From assembly GCF_026914185.1 (NCBI RefSeq), contig NC_070564.1:3534001-3598000 (forward strand): a DNA stretch of 64,000 nt, read 5' to 3'. Shown here in pieces: positions 42,772 to 53,596 of the stretch; position 1 is the stretch's first letter; each line of letters starts with the position of its first letter. The position numbers and the translations under genes are program-made. The notes below the pieces were generated by a model that was given only the letters and a program-made list of their open reading frames with translations, did not search any database and was not told where the DNA came from. Source of the stretch: Puccinia triticina. Its lineage: Eukaryota; Basidiomycota; Pucciniomycetes; Pucciniales; Pucciniaceae.

Positions 42772-44051
42772 TCAATTGATACCAGTGTATCTTGATTTGC
42801 CCGACATGGGTTTGCGCAACAGGATGATAGCCATGACGCTAGTGATCGCAGATAGCCCATACCTACAACCCAACCAGAATCAAAACACGATCAATACACC
42901 CCCTCCCCCCGATTGCAATAATAACAGACAGAAAAGGATGACCGAGTCTTACCAGGTGGCAATGTATGTGGCATGCATGTTGCGGAGAGAGATCTGAGGG
43001 GATCTTCCGATCGGAAGACCTTTAGAAGCCATCTCCTTCAACTTGCCACTATTGGCATCTATTCATAAAACCAAAAACCAAAGTGAGTGAGAAATGTTCT
43101 GGAAAGAAGAAGACAATATGCGTACAAGTAATGGCGTCGACGAGGATTGGCGAGGTACCCAGATGGTCTGCAATCTCTTGGATATCGACAAAGTACCATT
43201 GGTTGGAGCCTTTCGAATTGCTCGGTTGAAAGAAGGACTTGTTCTCCTGTTTGCGGAGCATGCCGACAACCTCGATATCTGCTGACTCCTAAGAAGTCAA
43301 GACATATTTACTAAGTAAAGGTCGACTCGGGGGGTTTGCATGAAGTTTTTAGGAAAAAAGCCCACACGACTGAGGGGACGAGATTGGGGATTTTTGAATT
43401 CGCGCTTGATGAATCCACGGTTGATGAGGATCGGCTCGCCGCCGTTGTCAGGATAGAAAGGAGTGATGAGGTGATATCCCAGCTCTGCTTCGCGGGTTCT
43501 AGACTCGATGAAGATCTCCTTGGCGTGATCGAACCTGCCTCTCAGTTTGACTTTTCGATACTCAAACTCAGGGATGACTTTCGGACTAGAGAGGGTCGGA
43601 AGGCCGGAGATGGAGAATCAGCAACAAGGACGAGAGGGAGTTGGGGATTATTTCTTCAGGGATAAATATACTAAATACTCAACTTGATATGTTTGGGCAA
43701 GCCAATCGGCTCGAGAGCCATCTTGTTCTCCAAGTCTTTGATCAAGTCTTTCTTCCAGCTCAAGCGTTGGACCTGCCAAGTACCGAGGGCAAAGGTGAGG
43801 ATGGGGACGGAGACGAGGACGAGGGTCATGGGTGTCCATCGCCGGTTGACGCGAGGCTTCCAGGAGGATGTGTCCAGAGGCTCTCGGAATCCGCTCGACT
43901 GGCTCCCGGCCCGACTGGTCCGGTTCGGCGAACAAGAGAAGCGGCCAAGTCGACAGCTTGCGAGTCTTGAGGTCCTCGTCGGATGTGTGGTTATCTGTAG
44001 CTTGTGAAGCAAGGATCCAGGCAGGAGGAAACTCCTGGAAGCGTTCGCCAT
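42772..44051 (-). CDS. SHY1: SURF1/SHY1 cytochrome c oxidase assembly protein (5 exons, ~315 aa)
   Basis: A mitochondrial inner-membrane protein that helps assemble complex IV (heme-containing Cox1). Start ATG 44049-44051. Exons 43684-44051, 43366-43585, 43126-43288, 42953-43058, 42772-42862; all four junctions are in phase and total 948 nt. An Arg/Ser-rich N-terminus (MANASRSFLLPGSLLHKLQI…) suits a mitochondrial presequence. TM1 (TLVLVSVPILTFALGTWQVQ) includes the family hallmark GTWQVQR; the middle has LGYHLITPFY…ILINRGFI and VVGMLRKQE; C-terminal TM2 follows ATYIATWYGLSAITSVMAII. Length matches the family (~300 aa). Exon 2/3 and 1/2 donors (GTGGGC, GTTGAG) are weak but needed for phase. 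Divergent with the OPA3-like gene. Confidence 0.9.
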
Positions 44052-44165
44052 CGGGGTGAGTGAGAGGTGGTTTTCGGTCTGGGCGAGGTGGTGTTCCCTG
44101 GAAATGGCCACTTCAACCCTCCGCATACACCCACCAGCAACCACCCAACACAGCCGCACCCGGCC
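44052..44165. promoter_or_regulatory. Shared divergent promoter of SURF1 and OPA3-like genes
   Basis: Only 114 bp separate the two start codons. No TATA box is seen; the sequence has CCACCC/CACCTC-type and CAACCACCCAACACAGCC blocks. Both products act in mitochondria, so co-regulation from one region is a reasonable inference. Confidence 0.6.
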
Positions 44166-45419
44166 ATGGCATCGGTCAAAGTGAGTAAGCAACCATCAAC
44201 TTTATTCTCAGCAAGCATCGATACTGACCACCATCCTTCCACATCCTCCAGGTTGTCTCGCTGTTGATCAAGACCTTGAGCAAACCAATTGCCAACCGGC
44301 TCAAGATCAGTGCACAGGTTGAGTTGCTTCTTTCCACTCTTTATTCCTCAAGAAAATATCAATTGACACTAGCATGTGGTTCGTCTGCCGTCCAGGAACA
44401 TCCTAAGTTCAGCCAAGCGTCTCTCTCTCTCGCTGGCATACATTAGTCACCTCCGATCCGACCGACCAAAACATTTTACCCATCTAGAAAGTACTGATCC
44501 CGAATCTGCTGTCACTGTAAAAACAAAGATTTCGTACAGTGTGTGTAGGCCTTGCTCAATCCCTTCATCGATACGAAACTCGCCTGGCCGCCGGAATTTT
44601 CGCCAAAGTACATCCTGTTATTCGGCCCCTCAGGTCCGTCTTGACCCAACCCACCCTTTCCCATCTGTTGAAACTCTTGTTCGCTTGAGAGATAATAATC
44701 ATTAACCATTTTTTTTTTTTTTCGGAAAACAGTGATACCAAGGCTATTCAAAATGGTGCCAACTTCTTATCCGAAGCTTTCTTATTCTCAGTGGCAGTAG
44801 CCCTAAGTCCGTCCCCAAATCCAATGGTTTTTTCTTTTTTTTGATTCACTGAAAAAAGTCTACAAAAAATTAACAAAAAGCAGAGAAGCAGGAATGAGTA
44901 ACATTAACCGACTGCGCCCCAATTATCTCCCCTCTATCTCAACACACAACACTCAGTCGTAGCCGAGAACTTACGAGGAAGGATGCAGACAGCTCATCGA
45001 CGAGACGTTGTCAACGAACGACTCACCGAGCTGGAAACTCTATGCGCGAATATCCGGTCAGTCTGAACCCCCCCTCTAATCGGTCAGGAGAGAGTCAATT
45101 TTTTACTGACCAAGTACCGGTTGGAAAAAATGTATATAGAACAAATCAAGAAACACTACAGCGACAGATCCAGCCGCTCTTGCTTCTGCATACCGACCAA
45201 CAAGAAGGAGAAGACTTTTTGCAGACTTCGAGCCGGCCGGCGACGGGCGGACAGTCGGAGTCTTCGGGACCGGGCTCCAGCGGCTCGGCCGACGACCGGC
45301 CTGTTTGTTTACCCACCGATAATGATGAGCGGCCGTCAGAACTTACTCGGCCTCAACCTCTTGCTGATGACCAGACCGTGCGCCGGGCCGAACTCGCCCT
45401 GGGATGGATAAAAGCTTGA
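44166..45419 (+). CDS. OPA3-like mitochondrial protein (7 exons, ~216 aa)
   Basis: Family linked to mitochondrial membrane integrity; exact reaction unknown. Exons 44166-44180, 44252-44317, 44395-44405, 44529-44633, 44733-44806, 44957-45056, 45140-45419; phases agree throughout (651 nt). The product starts MASVKVVSLLIKTLSKPIAN, then EHPKFRTVCVGLAQSLHRYE, VHPVIRPLSDTKAIQNGANF, LSEAFLFSVAVALIVAENLR and a coiled coil (RRDVVNERLTELETL); these are the OPA3 blocks in order, with the hydrophobic FLFSVAVALI near 95. A Ser/Pro/Asp-rich tail of ~90 residues is extra compared with the core family. Exon 3 is only 11 nt. Head-to-head with SURF1. Confidence 0.85.
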
Positions 45420-46134
45420 TTGGCTGTCTCCTCGTTCCTTTCCTTCACTCCTGACCTCATCACCACATCCCCGTTCCCTACCTAATCCAATCCTCGTTCT
45501 ATTTTTCAAACTGTCCCGGGAAACCCCTGTTGACCTTCCAAGCTATCATTCATCCTTATTTTCTTGTACAACTATGACTGCTTTGTTTCCACTCTCTTGG
45601 GGATACACCGCGGGGCAATCGGGGCGCCATCGTGGCGGCGTCCCCGGCCCCCACGGACCCTCCATGGGTAAAAGTCTATCGAAGCATAAAGCTGAGGCAA
45701 AGATGTGCATCGGAGTGGATTCTCTGAGTGGTGAGGGAAATGTGCGGAGAAGACCTGCCAGTTACAGTGGCGGGCTAATCCAGGAGGAAACAGGTGTTTT
45801 CACGATGCGGACGGAGGCCCAACTGGGAAGAAGGTCCCTTTTGGGATGAGGCACCTGAGGGGGTTGTGCGGCTAACATTTGCAGGCTTTACGGAACTTGC
45901 AATTTCCCGTTGCACATCAGTAATCAACAAGGGGACAGACTCTGGGTGGCAATGGCAGCTTGTTGGAGATACCGCCGGCCCAATCCCACCTCCTGTTGTG
46001 CCTCATGATGGTACTCCATGAACTTTCAACTGGGGTAAGTGCGTGGCTAGAACTTGGCAGGCATCAAATTTCAAGAAACAGATATATATGACGGTAAAGA
46101 CAGTGAGGGTTGAGGATTAGAAGTGAGTAAAATA
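45420..46134 (+). other. Spacer with an unassigned ORF (45794-46021)
   Basis: Between the stop of the OPA3-like gene and the 3' end of the minus-strand coiled-coil gene. The frame 45794-46021 includes WEEGPFWDEAPEGVVRLTFA and DSGWQWQLVGDTAGPIPPPV; protein-like, but lacks a clear start or splice partners. Unrecognised, perhaps an exon of a decayed gene. Confidence 0.25.
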
Positions 46135-46771
46135 TCAAGCTCTGCGGCCTCGGCGACGACCACCAGGTCCCCGCAATCGTCGTTGGGTCCGAGTGTTGAT
46201 CTCAATGGTCTCTTGAAGGTGGCTGTTTGCAGCATCCTTCAGAGATGCAACTTCTGCACTCAGGGTAGCAAGCAGGAGTTCAGAATTGACCACTCGGCGG
46301 TTGATATCGGCCACTTGGCCATCAAGATCATCCAGCCGGGTGTTGATGAGGCGGCGGGTTTCTTCATGTTGAGCCTGCAAATTTTGTTGAAAGGCCTGGA
46401 TGACAACCTGGATGGCAGGTGGCAGGGCTGCAAGAGCATCTGATTAAAGAAAAGAAAATGTAAGTAAATATCAGACCCAATGCAACTGTGATCAATTCAC
46501 ATTTCAAGTTCACTCACCTTCAAACCCAATCATCTGAATGACAGTTCTAGCCAAGGTTGTTGCCGCAACTCCCAGTCGAGTGGTGTCGATCCTGACTTGT
46601 GAGCTTACTAGAGAAAAGGAAACATGAATATTAGTTTTTTTTTGTAATGTTAGTGGCAGTGCAAGAGCAAAAACCACCCACAATCCCAGCAGCAAATGTT
46701 GCGCAGGTGGCTGAGCTGACTGGCGATATCGAGATTTGTTGGCCGCGGGAGGAGGGAGTGCTGGCAAACAT
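46135..46771 (-). CDS. Small coiled-coil protein of unknown function (3 exons, 162 aa)
   Basis: Start ATG 46769-46771. Exons 46678-46771 (MFASTPSSRGQQISISPVSS…), 46518-46607 (SSQVRIDTTRLGVAATTLAR TVIQMIGFE) and 46135-46439 (ALAALPPAIQVVIQAFQQNL…), joined through GTGGTT…TCTAG and GTGAGT…ATCAG introns in phase (489 nt). Residues ~75-145 form a heptad-rich coiled coil (ETRRLINTRLDDLDGQVADI…); the C-terminus is basic (RRLRGPGGRRRGRRA), suggesting nucleic-acid or nuclear association. No domain recognised. A TIR element lies 86 bp upstream of its start codon and may have displaced its promoter. Confidence 0.6.
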
Positions 46772-46863
46772 TGTTGTCTCGGTAAAAAGCCTTGATGTGA
46801 GACTAGGGGTATTTCGAGCCTTGATGTAAAACTAGGGGTATGAAGTTTGTATTGATGTAACAC

Positions 46864-48252
46864 CAACAGTGGGTCAGCTACGCTAACATAGCTGTTAGCG
46901 TAGGGTAGCGCAGCGCAAATGCGCTATTTTTTAGCGTAGCGTTGTGGTGGCTGTTTGGTGCGGGGCGCCAAAGTGTTGGGTAAGGTTTGGGTGCGCAGCT
47001 GCGGCGGGGCATGAGGGCTCCGCAGGCGGTTTGGGCGGCGCAGGATCTTCAAGCGGCGGAGGCGAAGCGCATAGGCTGGGCGCGGAGCGTGCGGTCAGAG
47101 GCGGCGGAGCTGCGGCGTGCGGAGCGGAGCGGACTTGCTGAGTCCAGGCATTCCAGCGCGGACTATCTAGAACGACGCGGCGATTGGGGGAAGCCGTGGC
47201 AGCTGAAGCGAGTTACGTCAGCGGACGTAGCTGGGGCGGAGGCGGCGTGTGGGATCCCAACACCGGAGGCTAGACAGGGGCGTGGATGATGGATGATCGG
47301 AGGTTGGGCGGCTGTCTACGGCGAGCAGTGGAGGCGCAAATGACGACGTGGGAGCGGAGGCATGCGGCGTGCGTGAGATGGGAGGAGGATTTCTATTTGT
47401 TATTTCCTTTTCTATTGGTTTATGACATGTGGCGGAGTTTTCTCATGGTTTATTTTTCTATGGTGGAGCGATGGAGAGTTGTTGATATGGGAGGGGGAGG
47501 GGGAATCTTTCCCTCACGGACCTGAGAGAGAGGATTATTTTATTATTATTATTATTGCGGACTTTACTTTACTTTGGCGGATTTTTGATTGCGGAGGAGT
47601 TTTTTTTATTACAGTTATCTTATTCTTTACGGAACGTTGAGCGGAGTTGTTTAGGAGCGTTACTTTACTGTTTTAGATGGACCTTTATTATTATGATTAC
47701 TTTATGGTTACTTTAAGCCTGCGGAGCTATCTTGATGCTTTTATTACGCGGAGTTTGGAGTTTCCCTTGACTACTCGGGATTATCTTGCGTAGAAGAAGG
47801 CTCCACCGGACATTTCGTCACGGTAGGACCAGTTCTGACTACCACAGTGTTAGCGCAATTGCGCGCATCTGCGCTAACGCTACGCGCAAAGGATGCAAAG
47901 CTGTTTTAGCTTTTAGCGTAGCGTTAGCGCAGATGCGCGCAATTGCGCTAACGCTAAGCACGCAAGGCGCAAAAGAGCGCGCGCTATGCTGCGCTAAAGC
48001 GTTTTTTGCGGCAAAAAAGTGCCTTTTTTCCGCTAAAAGCGCCTTAGCGCAACGTAGCATAGCGTAGCGGCTGTAGCGCAGCGCTAACGCTGAACAAAAA
48101 TTGGTATGCTGTTATGTAGCGCCACTGAAAATTAGCGAAGCGTAGCGGCGCTAACAGCGCCCTAACGCTATTCAAAAAAGGTTGGCGCTTTTTACCGCTA
48201 CGCTAAACTTTAGGGCTAAAATAGCGTAGTTTAGCGTAGCGGCCCACTGTTG
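46864..48252. mobile_element. TIR element with GCGTAGCG-rich palindromic ends
   Basis: The left end CAACAGTGGGTCAGCTACGC(TAAC) mirrors the right end (GTTTAGCGTAGCGGCCCACTGTTG), and GTAACAC is duplicated on both sides (46857-46863 and 48253-48259). 1389 bp. The inner left part is GC-rich with repeated GCGGAG; the right part is dominated by TTAGCGTAGCG/CGCTACGCTAA dyads, including a perfect 37-bp inverted repeat (47849-47885 / 47916-47952). No transposase is found. A hAT-type origin is possible (7-8-bp duplication), but the family is unassigned. Confidence 0.75.
47849..47952. repeat. Perfect 37-bp inverted repeat, 30-bp spacer
   Basis: Left arm begins GTTAGCGCAATTGCGCGCAT and the right arm ends ATGCGCGCAATTGCGCTAAC, identical over all 37 bp. 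It can form a strong cruciform or RNA hairpin. Confidence 0.95.
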
Positions 48253-48259
48253 GTAACAC

Positions 48260-48978
48260 GAAGTAATTTATTTTTTCGGCCAAATGGGACAAGGACTCTT
48301 CCAGGAATCCTTGGACCCAATCATAGCACAGGAGGTTGGCTGCTGGACCGGCAAGCCAGGACTCCAAGGCTCATTTGTTTGCTGTCTTCCAGTTCCTCTA
48401 GCAGCCATCCGAGCCCGCGGGTCGAGCAACGCTTGGGCTGCCCTCATCCCCTGACTCCTCCGACGGCTCATGCCCTCCTGAGCCTGATCAGCCTGAGCCT
48501 CAAATTGCTCCGGCACCGTCGTGGTGAAAACACAAGTCTCCTCCCGCGAGTGGCCTCCGAAGGAGAGCCTTAGTTAAGCTCGCCTCATGACCTGCTCAGC
48601 ATCCCGCATTATACATAGCCTGCTTGGCATCCCCTGTCAAGGCCTTCTTGCAGTCTAAGAACCAGCGCACATTTGTAGGGCTTGTAAATTTCATACTCCA
48701 CATGACCGAAGATTTGTCCCCGACAATTTTTCAAGAACAATCTTTCCACTAAAAAAAGGTGATGATGCTGATACAGGATAGCACATCTGTGTTTGTGAAA
48801 GAGAGACATTGAAAGCGGTAAGCAGGGAAGACAGATGACTGCCGATACTTGGACGCGAGAGACAGTGAGATTCAAGTTTGTAGATTTCTATAGGAATGTT
48901 ACTAAGAGTTTGATAGCTAAACCAACGTTGAGCAGTGGGAGAAGAAGAAAAATAAAAATGGATAGATGCCTAAGCATG
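48260..48978. other. Intergenic, nothing convincing
   Basis: Open frames on both strands between 48250 and 48570 (Ser-rich on +, Gln/Arg-rich on -) lack start context or splice signals. The eIF3l 3' end follows. Confidence 0.4.
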
Positions 48979-51426
48979 CTAGGCTTTTGTTGCTGCGGCT
49001 TTGATGTTGGGAACCCAGGCAGGAGGTTTGTCTTGAGCTCCACTTCCGGGGGCAGCAGCAGCCGCTGCTTGAGCAGAGGCGGGTTTGGGTGGGATCGGGA
49101 GTGGCTGGGCCATCAATTGGTCGTACATCGTTCGGGCTTTCTCCGTGTGTCTGATGAAGTACTCGTTAAAGCGTCGACCCGGCTTGGTTTCTGTCACTTT
49201 GACGATATCCTAATGTGTGAAGCACAATAGATTAGTTTGTCGACATTTCCTATTCAATTTGGACAGACGTTCTTACCCCATCAATCGCAAAGTCCATATC
49301 ACCAAGGGCGACTTCTTTGCCTTCGATCAAGCCGTAATCCCCGTCGGAGCGTCTGACACTACGCATCGAAGCTTTCAGGAGCATTAAACTTTCGAGTACT
49401 TCTTCTTCGTCTACGCCCAAGAATCCGGCTAGTTTGTTGATACTGAGCGTAGTGTAGAGCTTCAAGAAACTTCGGAGACTCGGGGTCGGGAGCTGAGTTT
49501 GGATGTCCGAAAGAAAAAGCTTCAAATGGTGTGCACTCGGGTTCTCACTAGGACTACTGCTGGCAACGTATTGAGGTAATAGCTCGGGGCGGTCGTACGG
49601 CGGTGAAGACAATGAAAGAAATTTGGGAGACGCGAAGCTGAAGAGCTCTTGGAAGCTGGCAAGTGAGGCTTCGCCACCAGAGAGCATTTTGCTAAACTGC
49701 TCGCCGTATTTCTCCTTCATGGTGCTCGATATACTCTCATCAATCTTGCTAGGGGAAAGAGCCTGGCAAATCGCTAGAAGGGCATACATCCGATCACCTT
49801 GTTTGTTGATCTGGTTGGCGGGAAAAGAGATGATTAGTGGAGCGCCGGATAACATGGGGAAGGTTGGAAAACTTACCGCATCATATTGATAACCTCGGGT
49901 GTGGTAACCTTTCAGGCGTTGGAGGAAGTAAAGGATGTGAGTGAGGGATCGTGTGGCATCGGGATAACGGCGAAGCATGATGTAGCTAAAAGCGACGTAG
50001 TAATGGACTGTCACATGGGCTGCGTTTACCCGGGTAAACAAGGCTTTCTTGGTCAATTCGACGTCGTCCATCATCTGAAGGGCGAGAGTGTAGTCTCCGA
50101 GGAGAACGTGGACTCGGAGCAGGCCAATGATCGAGAAATAACCGAGCATGCGGTATAGAGGTCGAGCACCCCATTCGCCACCCACCTCGCTACGTCACCA
50201 CAAAAAAAAATGTTAAGACATCTAAGGTAAACAAATGGATCTGGGTAACCAACTCACTCAGGATCTTCACCTTTTCGTGTAGCAGCTAATTGCTCTTGAA
50301 TTTTTGATTTAGTAATGAGTGAGTAGAGAACGTTCAAAACACTGTAGCAGGACCAAACCTGTCAAAACAGCCAACAACTTCAGTATGCAAAGAGATATCG
50401 GATGTTAAATGAGCGTGCTGCCTTACTTGTGGGTTCTCGGCGATCAGTTGGATTTCTTCCGCAGTTTTCCGGCCCATCCGGCCTTTCCAAGTGGTGAACG
50501 AGGAAAACTGATAGATGAATTCATCGATAATATCCCAAAGCCATTGGACCGGTAAATCTAATGGCACAGGTCCTTCGGAGTTAAGGATGTAGTTGAATAT
50601 CGAGCAGTAGTTCTCGTATGAATGAAACCGATCATCAATGTCTGGCTGCAAGCGAGAGTAGACGTGTCGGTAGTACAACTCCCTGTAAAACAACAAGAAC
50701 ACTTCGTCTGGAAACAGAAAGAAACCGATTGAGGTGAATTCAGTTGCGGATAAATGAACAGATAAGAATGATTATTTATTCACCATTGTTCACCAAGGGG
50801 GCAATAATGTCGGCTTCGGGCCACTCGGTCTTTTGGTAAAATTTCTCTGTCAATCGGTTCCATCCTCCCTCATAAGCTGCAAAGATTTCTTGAGGGTTCG
50901 CGGAGAGCAAGGTGGTGTGTAGATAAATAATGTACTGATTATCCAGATTAGATATTGAAGCAGATCAATCGGTAAGTTTGTCGATCATGCAAGGCAAATC
51001 ACGAGCAGCAACTGACCTTCCGGACGGGTTCGGGCACGGCGGACAGGGCTACTGCAGCTTCTTGTGCTTGCTGTTGGGCAACGGCAGCCTGAGCGAGCAA
51101 CAATTGCTGCTGCTGGATATATTGATCTGCAAAGCAAGAGGTGGGCAAAGGTTAACTACAGATTTGGAAGAATAATTTTTTGACTAATGATGGGAGCACA
51201 GCTTACCATTGAAGTTCCCTTCACCATAGCCCTCCTGTCTCATACCCAGGGGGATTTGCGCATCGGTGACCTGGGGAGATAAAAACGGAGGGTTAGTTAA
51301 GTTGATCGATCGCCGATCTTGGCCTTCCAGAAAGCGATGGTGCTCAACTCCTTGCTCATAAAAGTCATCTTCTTCATCGGAGTAATATTGACGTTGCAGG
51401 GCCGCGGGCGTCTGGTGATGGGACAT
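48979..51426 (-). CDS. Translation initiation factor eIF3 subunit L (8 exons, ~646 aa)
   Basis: A subunit of the eIF3 complex, which binds the 40S ribosome and recruits mRNA; cytoplasmic. Start ATG 51424-51426. Exons 51207-51426, 51017-51126, 50784-50934, 50427-50707, 50258-50358, 49877-50189, 49277-49810, 48979-49209; every junction is in phase (1941 nt). Motifs in order: acidic/Tyr-rich N-terminus, poly-Gln stretch, [115 protein letters not shown]-terminal PCI part [20 protein letters not shown]; Ala/Pro-rich tail. A 66-nt in-frame intron (GTAAGT…ACCAG, 49811-49876) is open and easily misread as coding. A 78-nt stretch in exon 1 with a CTAAC…CCCCAG end may be another; the protein would then be ~620 aa. 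Confidence 0.93.
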
Positions 51427-51693
51427 GGTAGGCTGTGGTTGCTGTGTGGAAAGACAAGTCGAGTGTTTCCTGGCGGGAGCGGTCGCCGGGCGGTGCCAGG
51501 TGGAGCTCGAACCCGAAGAGGTTGCGGGGCGCAGCTCGCATCTTGCGCGGGGTTGTGCCGGCGCGCGCTCAACTCATCATCCAGCAGGATCACTTGTTCA
51601 CAGGAGATTCAACATCAGTTTCCTGATGCTGAGAATAAAATTTTCCCACTTCTTTATGAGTTTTTTCCACACCACTGCGCTTAGCTTTGCTTC

Positions 51694-51791
51694 TGTAAAA
51701 ACCCCGGGGAAGGAAGAAAAGGTACCACCCGACTACACGATTGTAGCGGGCATCAACTCTCCCCCGGAGAGGTATACACCAGGCCATAACA
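51694..51791 (-). repeat. TRIM LTR, left (3' LTR in element orientation)
   Basis: 98 bp; contains CCCCGGGG, GGTACC and CCCCCGGAG blocks. Target duplicate GCTTC precedes it. Confidence 0.9.
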
Positions 51792-51859
51792 CTCCCCCGC
51801 AAGCCAATATCACTGATAACAGAGGTGATATTGGATTGGACACCAAATGGACTGGTGTG

Positions 51860-52189
51860 TGTTAGAGGGCCGGGACAGCCAAGATGGTAAACTTAACTCA
51901 TCCCGAGTTTATCCATCAGTATATGCATGTATCAAACCTTTGTACATACTTGCATACTGCGGCTGCGCCTTGTACCTAGTCTAACTCAGCCCGCCGGTAC
52001 CGGTTCCAACCTTTCCTCACCGAGGTTGGACACGATACCGAGCGAGGCTGACCAATCTGCGACGCATTTCTTGTCGTCAGGTATGTGCAATTATCTCACT
52101 GAGGTTGGACACGATACCGAGCGAGGCTGACCGATCTGCGACGCATTTCTTGTCGTCAGATTTGCATTCGCTCCGTCGAGCGTCTTATA
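51860..52189 (+). repeat. 5' LTR of copia-2
   Basis: 330 bp, TGTTAG…TTATA, with an internal ~64-bp direct repeat at about 52017-52080 and 52097-52160. Confidence 0.93.
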
Positions 52190-52249
52190 GGTTAAAAGCC
52201 GGTTCTGCTATTCGGTATCTGAGTCCACAGTTCGGGAGACCAACATTGA

Positions 52250-53596
52250 ATGGTCGGTTGAGGAGGTAAACTAAAAGAGATTCGAGAGAAAGCGATACAA
52301 GATACGCTAGAGAAACAACGAAGAGAAAGAGAGATCGAAGAAAAAGAGAGACTCGAAGCGATCAAAGAATTTGAAGAAAAAACTCGAACGTACTACGAAA
52401 ATAACCATCAACCAGTACCCTCATCCTCGACTTCAGTAGCAATGGCGGCAACCCCATCCGCCGAAGACTACTTTCATCTAAAAGGCAAACTGCAGCGCCT
52501 CGAAGGACTGCTCAACAACGCCACTCTCCTCCGCCCAACTCCGCCAGCCGAAGGAGTCAACAGCGTGCTCCAAAGCTTCCATAAAAAGCCGCTGGACCTA
52601 CACTACATGCATAATCCCAAGAAAACCCGACTCGCGAAAGGAAAAGCGAACTTCAAAGTCTGGGACCGCAAAATCAACCGGACTTTGAAATATGTCTTCG
52701 AAAACCAAGGGACTTTTACCAAGCTCGAGGTGAACTTCGTGTCCAGGTCAGCCAAAGATCAAGCAGCCATCGCTTGTCTATTGCGGTCAACAATTGAAAC
52801 GACTCTGTTGGACATCGTGGACGGGGTTAACTCTGATAACCCATGGACCATCTTCACTCAACTCAAGAATCAATGCGACAGGTCGGACAGGCAGCATAAA
52901 CTAGACGTGATCAACCAGTTTGCCGAGCTCATCGGCGACAGATCGCCTGGGACAGATGTAAACCTAGCAAATTGGAGCAAGGTGTGGACCGAGATGACTC
53001 AGCTGAAGATATCGTGGGAAGAAGCTGGAGGCCTCCTCCTCCAAAGCAGCTTTGCGGCTCCGGTCGGCATAGATGCGAAGACTTTCGAGTTTATGGTTAG
53101 CCAGAAGCTGGAAGCCACTAAGGATGCGACATTCAACAACGTCATGACAGTGATTCAGGCTGCGTCTGGCAAGTCCCAAAGCAAGGCATCCCAAAATCTA
53201 GACGACTCATACGCCCCGATGGACTTAGACGCGGTGAATGCAGTCAGGTCAATGCCGGGAAGGTACGCGCCACCTCACAAGCGCAATCCCCCGCAATTTG
53301 GACAACAGCAGAAGGCCGTACAAAACCAACAGAGCCCACCGAATGTCAGCCAACCCAAACCGAACCTGTCGGTTGAGAAAGCACTAGCCTACCGTGGATA
53401 TCCTCTCACCAACCACCTCGCTGGGAAGTGGGGCATCCACTGCCACTACTGCAAGCAGGACGGCCACTGGCACAACAATTGCCGGCTATTCTGGGAGGAC
53501 GTCGGGTCAGGAGCTATAGGACCGCCCCCAGACGGACACGATACACCTGGTTCGAACTACCTTCCACCTGAACAACTGCTCAGAAAGAGCAATTGA
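52250..53596 (+). pseudogene. Copia-2 gag with early stop
   Basis: The ATG at 52250 is in frame with the obvious gag ORF but hits TGA at codon 4 (52259-52261). The next 60 codons are open and encode a charged coiled coil (KEIREKAIQDTLEKQRRERE…), leading without a break into the ATG at 52442 (MAATPSAEDYFHLKGKLQRL…). The downstream part has the gag fold of copia elements (FKVWDRKINRTLKYVFENQG) and a zinc knuckle CHYCKQDGHWHNNC (C-x2-C-x4-H-x4-C) near 53440. A second TGA at 53594 separates it from pol in the same frame. Initiation at 52442 would still give a 384-residue Gag. Confidence 0.85.

Noticed and set aside
47786..48067. 93-codon ORF over the palindromic region
   Set aside because: Encoded by TTAGCG repeats; the reverse strand gives an equally long mirror ORF.
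48250..48573. Ser-rich plus ORF or its Gln/Arg-rich minus counterpart
   Set aside because: Both strands open, no start context, overlaps the end of the TIR element; not supportable.
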